Below, piece after piece: positions 1-8,762 of a DNA stretch of 43,144 bases. The notes beneath the pieces were generated by a model that was given only the letters and a program-made list of their open reading frames with translations, was not told where the DNA came from and did no database searches. Source of the DNA: Candidatus Hydrogenedens sp. GTDB taxonomy: Bacteria; Hydrogenedentota; Hydrogenedentia; Hydrogenedentales; CAITNO01. Positions within the stretch are counted from its first letter, which is position 1. Every line of letters begins with the position of its first letter. The position numbers and the translations under genes were made by a program. The stretch is taken from the NCBI GenBank assembly GCA_012522755.1, contig JAAYJV010000143.1, positions 1-43,144 on the forward strand, given 5' to 3'.

Positions 1-300
1 GGGAAGGCGACCGCTGACTTGCTCAGGAGACCAGCCTCGCATGGTCATGTCAATAACATACCGCCTCAGCTGCTCATGATCCCATTTGCGCGGACGCTCA
101 ATCTCCTTTCTGCGTGACTGTGCGCGGTTATGAGCTCTCTGGGCTATATACCTGCCGCCGATGCTGTTTCTTTTAATTTCCCTTCCTATTGAAGAGGGAT
201 GAAAACCCAAATGTTCACCGATGGCTTTCTTGCTCAGCCCGGCTTCCAGGAAAGCTTCTAGTTTTATTCTGTCTTCTAGTGTAAAATGGTGTGGGGACAT
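1..300 (-). CDS. IS30-family transposase, N-terminal part (cut by window edge)
   Basis: One hundred codons are open from an ATG at 298-300 to the first base of the window, with no stop. The protein starts MSPHHFTLEDRIKLEAFLEA and continues with LSKKAIGEHLGFHPSSIGRE, a helix-turn-helix of the kind that opens IS30 transposases, in which a simple HTH precedes a DDE catalytic core. After it come a basic stretch (RAHNRAQSRRK) and WSPEQVSGRL, a typical IS30 phrase just before the core domain. The DDE residues are outside the window, so it cannot be said whether the enzyme is intact. It catalyses cut-and-paste or circle-based transposition in this family. The start codon lies inside one arm of the element's inverted repeat. 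Confidence 0.85.
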   Translation of the reverse strand, partial: MSPHHFTLEDRIKLEAFLEAGLSKKAIGEHLGFHPSSIGREIKRNSIGGRYIAQRAHNRAQSRRKEIERPRKWDHEQLRRYVIDMTMRGWSPEQVSGRLP

Positions 301-370
301 TGTGTGCTCCTTCGGTTGTTTTGTTTCAAAAACCCATTCTACCGAAGAGGGCCGCAATGTCTCCTCTTTT
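1..370 (-). mobile_element. IS30-family insertion sequence, left end (runs off the window)
   Basis: The stretch holds the beginning of an IS30-type transposase gene plus about 70 bp of upstream terminal sequence. The outer boundary near 370 is set by comparison with a second, decayed copy near 30.2-30.34 kb: both share sequence up to CAATGTCTCCTCTTTT and diverge after it. The terminal part contains an imperfect inverted repeat (about 292-305 against 353-366) built on GACATTG/CAATGTC. The other end of the element lies outside the window, so neither its full length nor any target-site duplication can be seen. Confidence 0.7.
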
Positions 371-563
371 TGTCTACAAAAAATTGCGTTTCGTTCTTGA
401 ACTCACGGTTTGTTTTCCCTGATTTCTCAGTTCAAGTGAATTTCAAGTTTCAGCATAAAATAGAGGGAGGTTGAAGGTGGAAAGTGATTGCCCATAAAGT
501 GTACTGTATTCATAACCTGGAGCAAAATTCATTGATTGAAAAACTTCAAAGGAGATCCTTTTC

Positions 564-1334
564 ATGTCAGGTACTGTATTGGCTGTAGGGGCTCATCCCG
601 ACGATATTGAGTTCATGATGGCGGGAACACTTTTGCAACTGGTCAGAAAAAACTGGGAAGCCCATGTTTTTGTCGTGGCCAGCGGCAGCTTGGGCAGTGC
701 CGTAACAGACAGAGATGAAACGGTGAGAATCCGCCATGAAGAAGCGCGCAGGGCTGCTGAAATCATGGGTGCACATTTTCATTCTCCCATTGTTGACGAT
801 CTTGAAATTTTTTACACACTCCCGCTATTGCGTAAAGTTTCCGCTGTCATTCGCCAGGTAAAGCCGACAATCATACTGACTCATTCTCCTTCAGAGTACA
901 TGGAGGATCATGAATGCACTTGCCGTCTGGTCGTCTCTTCCGCTTTTTGCAGAGGAATGCAAAACTTTGAGACTGATCCCGCTGTAAACATCATGACAGA
1001 AAATCTCACAGTTTATCATTGCCTGCCCTATGGATTGCGTGACCCTTTGAACAGAATTGTGAGCCCTGATTTTTATGTAGACACAGGGGAGTGCCTGGAA
1101 AGCAAAAAGAAGGCTCTCGCCTCTCATCGCAGTCAAAAAGAGTGGCTCGACCAAAGTCAGGGGATAGACAGTTATATTCATTCCATGCTCGACATGAGCC
1201 GCAGGATGGGAAGGGACAGCGGAGTCTTTGAACATGCTGAAGGCTGGATTCGCCACAATCCTTTGGGTTTTTGTGAAGAAAATGACCGTCCACTTGAAAA
1301 TGCCCTCGGTCCTCAGCTCATTCGTCACACCTGA
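564..1334 (+). CDS. PIG-L family deacetylase (LmbE-like)
   Basis: This 256-residue protein belongs to the PIG-L/LmbE zinc deacetylases, which remove acetyl groups from N-acetylglucosamine-type sugars (MshB, BshB and related enzymes). The opening VLAVGAHPDDIEF carries the family AHPDD motif, whose His and Asp bind zinc and act as base. The third zinc ligand is probably the His of MEDHECT near residue 115. AAEIMGA and the LTHSPSEYMEDH region also fit the family. The start is well supported by AAAGGAGATC just upstream of the ATG. There is no signal peptide, so it should act in the cytoplasm. The substrate cannot be read from the sequence; it could be a glycan precursor or a thiol-cofactor intermediate. 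It stands alone on the plus strand beside the IS30 end. Confidence 0.85.
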   Translation: MSGTVLAVGAHPDDIEFMMAGTLLQLVRKNWEAHVFVVASGSLGSAVTDRDETVRIRHEEARRAAEIMGAHFHSPIVDDLEIFYTLPLLRKVSAVIRQVKPTIILTHSPSEYMEDHECTCRLVVSSAFCRGMQNFETDPAVNIMTENLTVYHCLPYGLRDPLNRIVSPDFYVDTGECLESKKKALASHRSQKEWLDQSQGIDSYIHSMLDMSRRMGRDSGVFEHAEGWIRHNPLGFCEENDRPLENALGPQLIRHT

Positions 1335-1553
1335 GTTCGCAGCCTGTTCACCCTTTGTTTATGGGCCTGATACTATATATTCTTGTCCTTTCTTTCTGTT
1401 GTGTATAACTTTCCCTTTCTTTTCTCAGATTGGTGAACAACTTTCTGTTAATTTCATTGATGGCTTTTATCTTGTTGATAACAGGGATGTTAGCTATAAT
1501 CCAAGCTTTTCTCAAAGAAAGAATTAGCCTGTGGACAGATTGTGGATAAGTAC

Positions 1554-1588
1554 AAAAAAAAGCGCGTTACTTTTAAAGCAACGCGCTT
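1554..1588 (-). terminator. Rho-independent terminator of the outer-membrane barrel gene
   Basis: Read on the minus strand, a perfect 9-bp stem (AAGCGCGTT / AACGCGCTT, 1580-1588 and 1560-1568) with an 11-base loop is followed directly by a run of T (1560-1554). It sits about 20 bp past the stop of the minus-strand gene ending at 1609. Confidence 0.85.
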
Positions 1589-1608
1589 AAAACCAACAAC
1601 AAAGGGGA

Positions 1609-3216
1609 TCAGAATTTTAAACAAGCCATCCAGAAAAGGTAGCCTGCATTGCTTTTCCCTGATCCGCCACTGTATTCCGTTCCATAGAAATGGATGAAGG
1701 AGCCTCTTGTCAATGCTTCACCCGTCCAGAGATAGTTTCCATAGAGCATAAACCAGAGGTCGGGCGAATAATTGTATCTGGCGAAGGCGGCAACTTCCCA
1801 CCCCAGATCGCGGCTTCCGCTATCGGTCCAGAAGCTCAAATTGGGTGCGATGAAGGCTCGTTGTCTTCCGAAGCGAATGGACTTGGGCGGGTTGAAGGGT
1901 TCATAGACCCAGTCTTTTGCGACGTGCACATGAATTCGGAGTTTTTCAGTGGGCTGCACTTCTATACCAGCGGAAAGCTGCATGAAATTTGAGACCCAGC
2001 TGTTATCATTGACAGTGGCCATATAGTTCTTATCGGTGAACAGGCGATTGAAGGAAACACTGGCCTTGGGTCGGTAAAATGGATTGAGCCAATCTCCGAA
2101 GTTGATGTCTCTGTTGTCTTCTCCGCTGAATACAACGCCCTGAACGTAAAGGCGAGGTTGCCAGGAAGTCTCCTTGAAGGTGTAACCGACTGTTGCATCC
2201 ACAGCAAAGTTGTCATATTTGGCCCGTGTATCACCGAAGAAACGTCCTGCGGGCTTGAACAGGGAACCCAGGTGATTTGCATCTCCCCACTGATAGGCGA
2301 GTTCAAGATTATAATCAAGACCGCCCACACCGCCGAAGAGACGGTAGCCGAGGGTATGAAGTTTGGTGGATCCATACTCCAGACCGCGCCTGTTGTTTAC
2401 CCAGCGCCCCAGGGCGGTACTTTCCGAGCGGGGGATATCCGTGCTGTCCCGGACATAGAGCCAATACAAGGACATGGACGCTTCCGGTATTCCCGTATAG
2501 GTACCGTAAATACCGTAGAGGTTCACAGAATCTTTAAAGTAGCGGTCATTATCATCAAGTTTGGAAGCAAAGGCATCGATAGTGAAATCACCGGGAGAAT
2601 AGGTGGCGCGAATGGCATCAAAAGAAATGTATTGTGAAGGGGTCATCATTCTGGACAGGAGCCATCCACCGCCAAAGTGAAGGTTCTGCCTTCCCACACG
2701 AAGTTTAAGAGGCTGATCGAAGAGATTGCCCATTTCAATCCAGGCCTGATTCATGATTGTGAAATCAACGTTGTTTGCCCGGCTGTCGGCGCCTGTCAGA
2801 TAGTTGGAGCGAAATTCTTCTCCCCAGATATGAAAATCATACAGTTCAATGAAGGCGGAAACGTCATCAGTGAAATCAGCCTGTACGTTTAACAGTACGG
2901 AAGATTCATAGCGGGTCCAGTCTTTGCCGCGACTGTTCCATTTGAATTTGGACATGGTGCCCGTGGGCCCGATGGGACGCCAGGGCAAGAGATTGTCTGC
3001 TATGCGCCGGGGGAGAGGGCGTTGCTCTTCCCAGGCATTACTGTAGTAACGACCGCGAATACGGATTTCCCCGCCAACAGAAACTTGCTGCAATTCGGCT
3101 ACAGCACTGAAAGAGAGTGCGCCGAGCAGCACAACGAGCGTAAGCAGAAATAATCTTTTCTGGACACCGGACTTATGACCCATACTCACACCAAGAAGTC
3201 TTGTACCAACTCGCAT
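1609..3216 (-). CDS. AlgE-like (alginate-export family) outer-membrane beta-barrel protein
   Basis: A secreted 535-residue protein with a Sec signal peptide (basic stretch then LFLLTLVVLLGALSFSAVA) followed by a long series of alternating aromatic and polar strands and a C-terminal Phe (ACLKF), the hallmark of an outer-membrane barrel. The early RIRGRYYSN, the YDFHIWGEEFR segment and LKLRVGRQNLHFGGGWLL match the layout of alginate-export/AlgE-like barrels (PF13372-type), which pass anionic polysaccharide or sugars across the outer membrane. I place the start at 3216, not at the ATG at 3231, because GGAGGAAGG lies between them, four bases before the second ATG. The true substrate is unknown. 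The gene is monocistronic with its own terminator; no alginate synthesis genes are nearby. Confidence 0.75.
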   Translation of the reverse strand: MRVGTRLLGVSMGHKSGVQKRLFLLTLVVLLGALSFSAVAELQQVSVGGEIRIRGRYYSNAWEEQRPLPRRIADNLLPWRPIGPTGTMSKFKWNSRGKDWTRYESSVLLNVQADFTDDVSAFIELYDFHIWGEEFRSNYLTGADSRANNVDFTIMNQAWIEMGNLFDQPLKLRVGRQNLHFGGGWLLSRMMTPSQYISFDAIRATYSPGDFTIDAFASKLDDNDRYFKDSVNLYGIYGTYTGIPEASMSLYWLYVRDSTDIPRSESTALGRWVNNRRGLEYGSTKLHTLGYRLFGGVGGLDYNLELAYQWGDANHLGSLFKPAGRFFGDTRAKYDNFAVDATVGYTFKETSWQPRLYVQGVVFSGEDNRDINFGDWLNPFYRPKASVSFNRLFTDKNYMATVNDNSWVSNFMQLSAGIEVQPTEKLRIHVHVAKDWVYEPFNPPKSIRFGRQRAFIAPNLSFWTDSGSRDLGWEVAAFARYNYSPDLWFMLYGNYLWTGEALTRGSFIHFYGTEYSGGSGKSNAGYLFWMACLKF

Positions 3217-3446
3217 AAAACCTTCCTCCATTACGTATGAATACCCTTGAAATAATATCTTTCAGCTGAAGAGAGCAGACCTGAATACTTTAGCAGTTTT
3301 CAGCATAGGGGCATTATAGCAGGTTGAGAGGGCGGATGCTAATTTTCAATCTGATTATTTGTCCGCCTGGTTTTCAAGCCCTGCATCTGACCAGTGTCTG
3401 TTCAGCTTTGATGTCAGGACACCTCTATCAGTGTGATGAAAACAGA

Positions 3447-4388
3447 TCATCGGGGAGGGGAAAAGCTTCCATGAAGAAAGCCGCACAGGTATCCGGCGGC
3501 GAAGAGAGCACTTCCGAAAAGAAAAGACAGTGTAATGAAACGGATCCGTTTTTTATGTTTTCGGAACCAGGCCTTGCGACGTTGTCTGCGCAACTTTGAT
3601 TTTTTGGGATTCACCGTTATGAGAATGAGGGTAATATTATCTTTCCCGCCATTTTCCAGGGCTTTTTCAATGAGTATCTCCACTTTTTCCTGCGCCGTCA
3701 GATCGCGGGCAAGTATTTCCTGAGACACTTCATTGCAGACCATGTTGAGAAGACCATCCGTGGCGATGAGCAATTGATCGTTGTCACGGAGATACCATTG
3801 GTAGGTATCCACCTCAATGGTCTCATGGGTTCCTATACTTCGAGTAAGCAGATTGCGCCGTTTATCCTTCTCAGCTTCCTCTTTGCTCATCAACCCTTTC
3901 ATCACCTGCTCATCCACCCAGCTGTGATCCACAGTCTGCCGGACAAAAAGACCATCCCTGAAGAGCAGTGCACGGGAATCGCCCACGTTGCCCACATAGG
4001 CGACACCGGATTTTATCAAAGCTGCACAGAGGGTTGTACCCATGGGACGCTTTCCCTGAATCACCTCTTTATTGGTCTGATAAATACTCTCATTGGCTTT
4101 GAGTATGGCTTCGCTGATGGTATCCAGAAAATAGGCATCTTCTCTTTCTGAACCTCTGTCATCATCGGGGGGGGCATCTTTTTTAAGCGCATCTTTGAGC
4201 ATGGAAACAGCCAGTTTGGAGGCGATATCGCCTCCAATGTGTCCTCCCAGCCCATCGGCAACAGCCGCCAGGGTGCCCTCATGAAAGAGACTGATATCCG
4301 TATTTATATTGTCAAAGATTCCGAAGCTGTCCTCATTTTTGGCTTTCTTCAAGCCTATGTGAGTCCCGGAGCCTATATCTACAAACAT
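3447..4388 (-). CDS. PP2C-family protein serine/threonine phosphatase with C-terminal membrane anchor
   Basis: A 313-residue PPM/PP2C phosphatase that removes phosphate from Ser or Thr using two Mn/Mg ions. The family motifs appear in order: NEDS (18-21), ADGLGGH (44-50), MGTTL, VGNVGDSRA, ATDGL and GGKDNITLI. The metal-binding Asp residues of ADG, TDG and KDN are all present. After the catalytic domain a very basic linker (about 263-282) leads to one hydrophobic segment (about 283-305), so the enzyme is probably anchored in the inner membrane with its catalytic domain in the cytoplasm. GAGGAAAA precedes the ATG. It lies 61 bp after the CoA-binding protein gene and may be co-transcribed. No kinase partner is seen nearby. 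Confidence 0.9.
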   Translation of the reverse strand: MFVDIGSGTHIGLKKAKNEDSFGIFDNINTDISLFHEGTLAAVADGLGGHIGGDIASKLAVSMLKDALKKDAPPDDDRGSEREDAYFLDTISEAILKANESIYQTNKEVIQGKRPMGTTLCAALIKSGVAYVGNVGDSRALLFRDGLFVRQTVDHSWVDEQVMKGLMSKEEAEKDKRRNLLTRSIGTHETIEVDTYQWYLRDNDQLLIATDGLLNMVCNEVSQEILARDLTAQEKVEILIEKALENGGKDNITLILITVNPKKSKLRRQRRKAWFRKHKKRIRFITLSFLFGSALFAAGYLCGFLHGSFSPPR

Positions 4389-4449
4389 ATGATGTTTTCC
4401 TCGGGGCTGAACAATTTATCCTTTCGCCCGGCTTTCCCTTCCTCAAGTT

Positions 4450-4827
4450 TCAGTCATCTGAAAACATGTCCGGGCGCAACCCGATATTGACGATGCTGCA
4501 TGCCTGAATGGGCTCAAGCCCTTTTTCCCGGGCCAATGCGATCAACTCATCACTTTCTGAGCCGGGGTTCAAATAAAACTCACAAGGCATTTTGCGAAGC
4601 ACCTGATCAAGCATGGTGATTCCCAGTGCGGCGGGGAGATACATGGATACCCTGTCAACTTTTTCCGTGATCTCATCGAGGCTTGTGAAGACCTCAAGAC
4701 CTTCAATGATGCCACCGGCCTTGTTCACTGGAAACACCTTCCAGCCTCCTTCAACAAAGGCGCGTAAAGCCTTGTTACCGTATTTCTTTCTGTCTGATGA
4801 GGCTCCGACAATGGCAATGCTGTTCAT
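4450..4827 (-). CDS. CoA-binding domain protein (YccU-like)
   Basis: A 125-residue single-domain Rossmann protein of the CoA-binding family (as in E. coli YccU and the N-terminal part of succinyl-CoA synthetase alpha). The nucleotide-binding start SIAIVGASSDRKKYGNK, the inner VFPVNKAG segment and the ending PIQACSIVNIG correspond to the family pattern (VGAS.. then VnP.. then ..a.C..v). Length is normal for the stand-alone family. GGGAGA is placed five bases before the ATG. The physiological role of this family is not settled. It sits 86 bp downstream of serC and 61 bp upstream of the PP2C gene, so the three may form one transcript. Confidence 0.85.
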   Translation of the reverse strand: MNSIAIVGASSDRKKYGNKALRAFVEGGWKVFPVNKAGGIIEGLEVFTSLDEITEKVDRVSMYLPAALGITMLDQVLRKMPCEFYLNPGSESDELIALAREKGLEPIQACSIVNIGLRPDMFSDD

Positions 4828-4913
4828 ATTGTCTCCCTGTTGTTCATTGATTCTCAGTATCTCAGGATGAGAACGGGTCTTTCAAGAGAGCTGCACGGAA
4901 AACATGAGAACGC

Positions 4914-6002
4914 TCAGCCCTTTACCCGCTGAAATTCTTTCATGAAATCCGCAAGTGCCTGCACGCCTTCTGTCGGCATGGCATTGTATATGGAAGCGCG
5001 GCAACCGCCTACAGAGCGATGTCCTTTGAGTCCGTCCAGTCCCGCAGCAGTGGCTTCAGCAATGAATTTCCCTTCAAGCTCCTCTGAACCCAGACGGAAG
5101 GCCACGTTCATCAGAGAGCGGTATTCTGGCAAGGCATGTCCTTTGTAAAAACCCTGGCTGTTGTCAATGGCATCGTAGAGCAGGGCTGCTTTGTTTTTGT
5201 TGATGGCATGCATCTTTTCGAGACCGCCCACTGTCTTCAGAAGCCAGCGGCTCACAAGGCCGATGATATAGATGGTGAATGTGGAAGGCGTGTTGTAAAG
5301 AGAATCGTTGTCATAAAGGACTTTGTAATCCAGAAGGGGAGGCAGCCCTTCAGGCACACGCTCGAGCAAGTCTTTACGCAAAATCACAACGGCTGTTCCT
5401 GAAGGACCAATGTTTTTCTGCGCCCCGGCATAGAGGAGTGCATACTTGTTCATATCCGTGGGACGGCTGAGAAAATCTGAGGAGGCATCGCAGAAAAGGT
5501 CTTTGCCATTCACTTGCGATTCCCGGGAGAACTGGATCCCCTGAATGGTTTCATTGGAAGTGAAGTGGACATAGGCGGCTTGTGGGTCCAGATCCAGTTC
5601 ATCATCGGCTGGCAAGCGGTTGAAATTGTCTTCCTTGCCGCTCCATGCCTTCCGGACTGTACCATGGGGACTGGCACCCTGGATGGCTTTGGTGGCCCAG
5701 GTGCCCACATGCAGATAATCCGCTGATGCGCCGTTCAGAAAATTCATGGCAAGCATGGTGAATTGCATTGTTGCGCCGCCCGGCGTGAAAAGAATGCAGT
5801 AATCATCGGACATGCCCAGCAGTTCTTTAATATTGCTTTTCGCCTCATCCAGGACGTTCAGAAAAGTTTTAGTGCGATGGCTGATTTCCATAATGGAGGC
5901 GCCTGCACCGGGATAGCAGAGAAAGTCTTCTTTGGCCTGTTCCAGAACGGGAAGAGGCAGTGTGGCGGGACCAGCCGAGAAATTGAAATTACGTGTTGAC
6001 AT
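4914..6002 (-). CDS. serC: Phosphoserine aminotransferase
   Basis: SerC converts 3-phosphohydroxypyruvate and glutamate to phosphoserine, and also aminates 4-phospho-hydroxy-oxobutanoate in vitamin B6 synthesis. The start MSTRNFNFSAGPATLP is diagnostic, and the PLP-binding lysine is K196 in YAGAQKNIGP. GRSVGG-type ending is seen as GHRSVGGCRASIYNA. The open frame extends 61 codons further upstream, but the homologous protein starts at 6002, where AAGGA precedes the ATG and the length becomes 362 residues, the usual family size. PLP-dependent, cytoplasmic. The presence of pdxB about 30 kb away suggests that it serves both the serine and the B6 pathway. Confidence 0.95.
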   Translation of the reverse strand: MSTRNFNFSAGPATLPLPVLEQAKEDFLCYPGAGASIMEISHRTKTFLNVLDEAKSNIKELLGMSDDYCILFTPGGATMQFTMLAMNFLNGASADYLHVGTWATKAIQGASPHGTVRKAWSGKEDNFNRLPADDELDLDPQAAYVHFTSNETIQGIQFSRESQVNGKDLFCDASSDFLSRPTDMNKYALLYAGAQKNIGPSGTAVVILRKDLLERVPEGLPPLLDYKVLYDNDSLYNTPSTFTIYIIGLVSRWLLKTVGGLEKMHAINKNKAALLYDAIDNSQGFYKGHALPEYRSLMNVAFRLGSEELEGKFIAEATAAGLDGLKGHRSVGGCRASIYNAMPTEGVQALADFMKEFQRVKG

Positions 6003-6184
6003 ATAAGGGTTCCTTAAATTGCACTGATACAGATGCAAAAGTAATTGTGGAGATAAAAACATTTCCGGGCCGATAGCACAAGGAAACGGCCCGGGGGAAA
6101 GGACACTGTATTTCTCACATGTCGGCATATTATACGGTTTTATTCTGACAAACACCAACCCGGGAGAGTGCAGAAAGATCAGCA

Positions 6185-6213
6185 TGACTCTTTACAGATG
6201 AATTTGTTACAAT
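6185..6213 (+). promoter_or_regulatory. Candidate sigma-70 promoter of tRNA-Ser
   Basis: A TACAAT hexamer (6208-6213) lies 14 bp before the tRNA 5' end, with a weak -35-like TGACTC (6185-6190) exactly 17 bp upstream. The -10 is convincing; the -35 is poor. Confidence 0.45.
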
Positions 6214-6226
6214 AGGGCCTTCCAGT

Positions 6227-6316
<90 letters not shown>

Positions 6317-6371
6317 TTGAAAGCCCCCGATCTTCCCCTTCATACCGATATGCTGTATCCCCACAGGCTCC

Positions 6372-6405
6372 GCTGCTCAGCAGCACCTCAGCTTCTGATC
6401 AGAAG
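6372..6405. promoter_or_regulatory. Paired short palindromes at the end of dtd
   Basis: GCTGCTCAGCAGC (6372-6384) and the perfect 14-bp palindrome CTTCTGATCAGAAG (6392-6405) lie next to each other; the second spans the dtd stop codon. There is no T-run, so these are not a classical terminator. They may be 3'-end mRNA structures for the tail-to-tail dtd and tRNA-Ser transcripts, or chance. Confidence 0.3.
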
Positions 6406-6851
6406 AGTTTCTTTGTATCAATCAATAAGGTGACTGGTCCTTCATTGACCAGGCTGACGGCCATTTGTGCGCCGAAAACACCTGTTTCTGTATGTATTCC
6501 ATAAGTGTTTTTCAAAAGGAAGCAGACTTTTTCATAAAGGGGAATGGCCTGATCGGGTTGTGCCGCTTTGATGAAAGAGGGGCGTCGCCCTTTTCTGCAA
6601 TCTCCATGCAAGGTGAATTGTGAGATGAGGAGAATTTCCCCTTCAACTTCTTTAATGCTCAGATTCATTTTCCCGTTCTCATCATTGAAGATACGCAGGG
6701 AAGCAATTTTATCAGCCATGAGGGAAGCATCTTTTTCCGTGTCTTCCACATCCACACCCAGAAGAACGAGCAAGCCTGAACGGATTTCTCCGCTCACATC
6801 TCCCTCAATACTTACCTTTGCTTCTGTAACCCGTTGAATGACGGCTCGCAT
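6399..6851 (-). CDS. dtd: D-aminoacyl-tRNA deacylase
   Basis: Dtd hydrolyses D-amino acids from mischarged tRNA (proofreading in translation). The 150-residue length and the opening [21 protein letters not shown] are typical. The two signature motifs are present: SQFTLHGD (usual SQFTL) and [10 protein letters not shown] (usual NxGPVT, which provides the cross-subunit Gly-Pro that rejects L-amino acids). It is a cytoplasmic homodimer in known cases. It is the last gene of the apparent lepB-hemW-aat-dtd operon, 41 bp after aat, and therefore in a translation-related context. Confidence 0.95.
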   Translation of the reverse strand: MRAVIQRVTEAKVSIEGDVSGEIRSGLLVLLGVDVEDTEKDASLMADKIASLRIFNDENGKMNLSIKEVEGEILLISQFTLHGDCRKGRRPSFIKAAQPDQAIPLYEKVCFLLKNTYGIHTETGVFGAQMAVSLVNEGPVTLLIDTKKLF

Positions 6852-6892
6852 GATCTATGAATCCTTATCTTTAAAACAGTCCAATGCAGCTC

Positions 6893-7609
6893 TTAATCGA
6901 TTCTCAGAATTTCTTCAAGAAGTGCTTCTTCATCGGCCTTCCATTTGCCTCTTTTTTCTGGAACAGTCAAGGCATCTTCCAGCATCTGCAAAAATCTCTG
7001 TCGACCTACAACCCGGGCACCCAATGTTTCCAAATGAGGATTGTAGACCTGACAATCTATAAAAGTGAATTCCCAGAGACGGCATTGGGCAACAAGACAT
7101 GCCATGGCGAACTTGGAAGCATTGTTCACCAGAGAGAACATGGACTCCCCGAAAAAAGTCTTGCCCAGATTAATGCCATATAAGCCTCCCACCAATTGTC
7201 CCTTCTGATAACATTCCACCGAATGAGCGAAACCAAGTTCATGGAGGCGGCAATAGGCCTCGATCATTTCCGGAAGAATCCACGTGCCACTTTCATGCTT
7301 TCGAGGAGTATACGCACAGGAACGGATGACTTCAGGAAAACAAGAATCCATTTTTACAGAAAAGTGCCTCTGTCGGCAGAGGCGGCGCATGCTCCCGGAC
7401 AAGTGAAATTCGTCAAGATGTAAAAGCATGCGTTCTTCAGGACTGAACCAGAAAATAGGTTCACCAGCGGAATACCAGGGAAAGATTCCTCTTCCATAAG
7501 CATGAAGAAGACGTTCCGAAGACAAATCACCTCCAATTGCCACTATATCATCAGTATCATCCAGGTTAGCCGGGAAGAAATCATCATCGTGTAAAAAAGA
7601 ATCAGCCAT
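6893..7609 (-). CDS. aat: Leucyl/phenylalanyl-tRNA--protein transferase
   Basis: Aat adds Leu or Phe from aminoacyl-tRNA to N-terminal Arg or Lys of proteins, marking them for ClpS-ClpAP (bacterial N-end rule). Motifs visible are GGDLSSERLLHAYGRGIFPW near the start, FWFSPEERMLL, and VGGLYGINLGKTFFGESMFS, the family hallmark around the active site. The frame is open up to 7774, inside hemW, but homology begins at MADSFLHDDDFFPAN, so I choose the ATG at 7609. This gives 238 residues, close to the 234 of E. coli. No strong Shine-Dalgarno precedes it; it starts 28 bp after the hemW stop and may depend on coupling. Confidence 0.93.
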   Translation of the reverse strand: MADSFLHDDDFFPANLDDTDDIVAIGGDLSSERLLHAYGRGIFPWYSAGEPIFWFSPEERMLLHLDEFHLSGSMRRLCRQRHFSVKMDSCFPEVIRSCAYTPRKHESGTWILPEMIEAYCRLHELGFAHSVECYQKGQLVGGLYGINLGKTFFGESMFSLVNNASKFAMACLVAQCRLWEFTFIDCQVYNPHLETLGARVVGRQRFLQMLEDALTVPEKRGKWKADEEALLEEILRID

Positions 7610-7637
7610 CAGATCTTGTAAAATCTTATTGTTTGCC

Positions 7638-8747
7638 TCAGTTGTTTTGTATTGCCAAAACCAAAGCCAGTGCCAGAGAATCGTTGAGATAAAAACCTTT
7701 ACGCGTTGGATAATAAACGCCATCATTATAGCGGATAAAACGATCTTCCACGAGCTTTTGAAGGACCTTTCCAAAGAGCACGGAAATATCTTCCTGAAAA
7801 CGTTGGAAGAAATACGCTTCGGAAATGCCTTCCCTCAGTCGCATGTGCTGTATGAGAGTTTCCAGTTTCAATTGAAGAACGGAGAGTTTCTGTGTCTCCA
7901 TCTTATGCAAAGGATCCGCAATATAACTGTCTGTAAAAGGCGTGTTCTGCAGTCGACTTCCTTCGCGCAATGCATAGGCTCCGGGTCCGAAAGCATCATG
8001 CTCTTCATTCCGCCAGTATTTCAGATTGTGGCGGCTTTGTTTGCCAGCTTTGGCGAAGTTGGATATCTCATAGTGGTCATAGGCACGCAAGACATCTTCA
8101 CAACGTCGATACAGCCGAAGAATCGTAAGATCTTCATATCTCTTTTCATCGCCATCACCCAAAGGAGTACCCGCCACCAGCCCCAGTGCATAGGCTGCAA
8201 TATGAGGTGGTTTGAAAGAAAGGGCCCGGAAAAGCGTGTCTTTCCAATCGCACAGACGTGGTGCACCGTAGATGAGATCCAGGTTCCAATTTTCAAAATT
8301 ATCGGAAACGAGTCCCAGTGCTTTCCGGGCCGAGTCCGCATCATGCCTGCGCCCGAGATAACGCAGCGTCCTGTCTGAAAAACTCTGAACACCCAGGCTG
8401 ATACGGTTCACACCACAGGATTTCCAGATCCTGATCTTTTCCGCAGTAACATCGTCCGGATTGGCTTCCAGCGTGAACTCGAGATCAGTGAAACTGTATT
8501 TGTCATGAAGGGCATTCAGAATGAAATGCAGATCTCTTTCCGACAGGAGAGAGGGGGTGCCGCCGCCGAAGAAGAGCGTGTCAGCCTGGCCGCCCCGGGC
8601 TGTGATACGGATCTCATGGATCAGTGAATCCACGAATTCGTGAGGAATGCATCCACTGCAGGGGTCATGAACAAAATCACAATAGCCGCAAATACTGCGG
8701 CAATAGGGGATATGGACATAGACACCCAGGGGTGAAGAAAAGTTCAT
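7638..8747 (-). CDS. hemW: HemW-like radical SAM heme chaperone (coproporphyrinogen III oxidase-like)
   Basis: A 369-residue radical SAM protein. The SAM-cluster cysteines are C16, C20 and C23 in HIPYCRSICGYCDF, followed by the FFGGGTPSLL motif, LEANPDD and GVNRISLGVQSF, all standard for the HemN/HemW group. RHNLKYW matches the HNxxYW signature that separates HemW from true HemN. HemW inserts heme into respiratory proteins instead of oxidising coproporphyrinogen. The 15-bp gap after lepB and the 28-bp gap before aat indicate one operon. Annotation as coproporphyrinogen oxidase would probably be wrong. Confidence 0.9.
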   Translation of the reverse strand: MNFSSPLGVYVHIPYCRSICGYCDFVHDPCSGCIPHEFVDSLIHEIRITARGGQADTLFFGGGTPSLLSERDLHFILNALHDKYSFTDLEFTLEANPDDVTAEKIRIWKSCGVNRISLGVQSFSDRTLRYLGRRHDADSARKALGLVSDNFENWNLDLIYGAPRLCDWKDTLFRALSFKPPHIAAYALGLVAGTPLGDGDEKRYEDLTILRLYRRCEDVLRAYDHYEISNFAKAGKQSRHNLKYWRNEEHDAFGPGAYALREGSRLQNTPFTDSYIADPLHKMETQKLSVLQLKLETLIQHMRLREGISEAYFFQRFQEDISVLFGKVLQKLVEDRFIRYNDGVYYPTRKGFYLNDSLALALVLAIQNN

Positions 8748-8762
8748 CGCTTCCAGTCCGAC

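Noticed and set aside
1228-1527. A 99-codon plus-strand frame overlapping the end of the PIG-L gene
   Set aside because: It begins inside the PIG-L gene in another frame, has no ribosome site, and its tail runs through AT-rich intergenic DNA.
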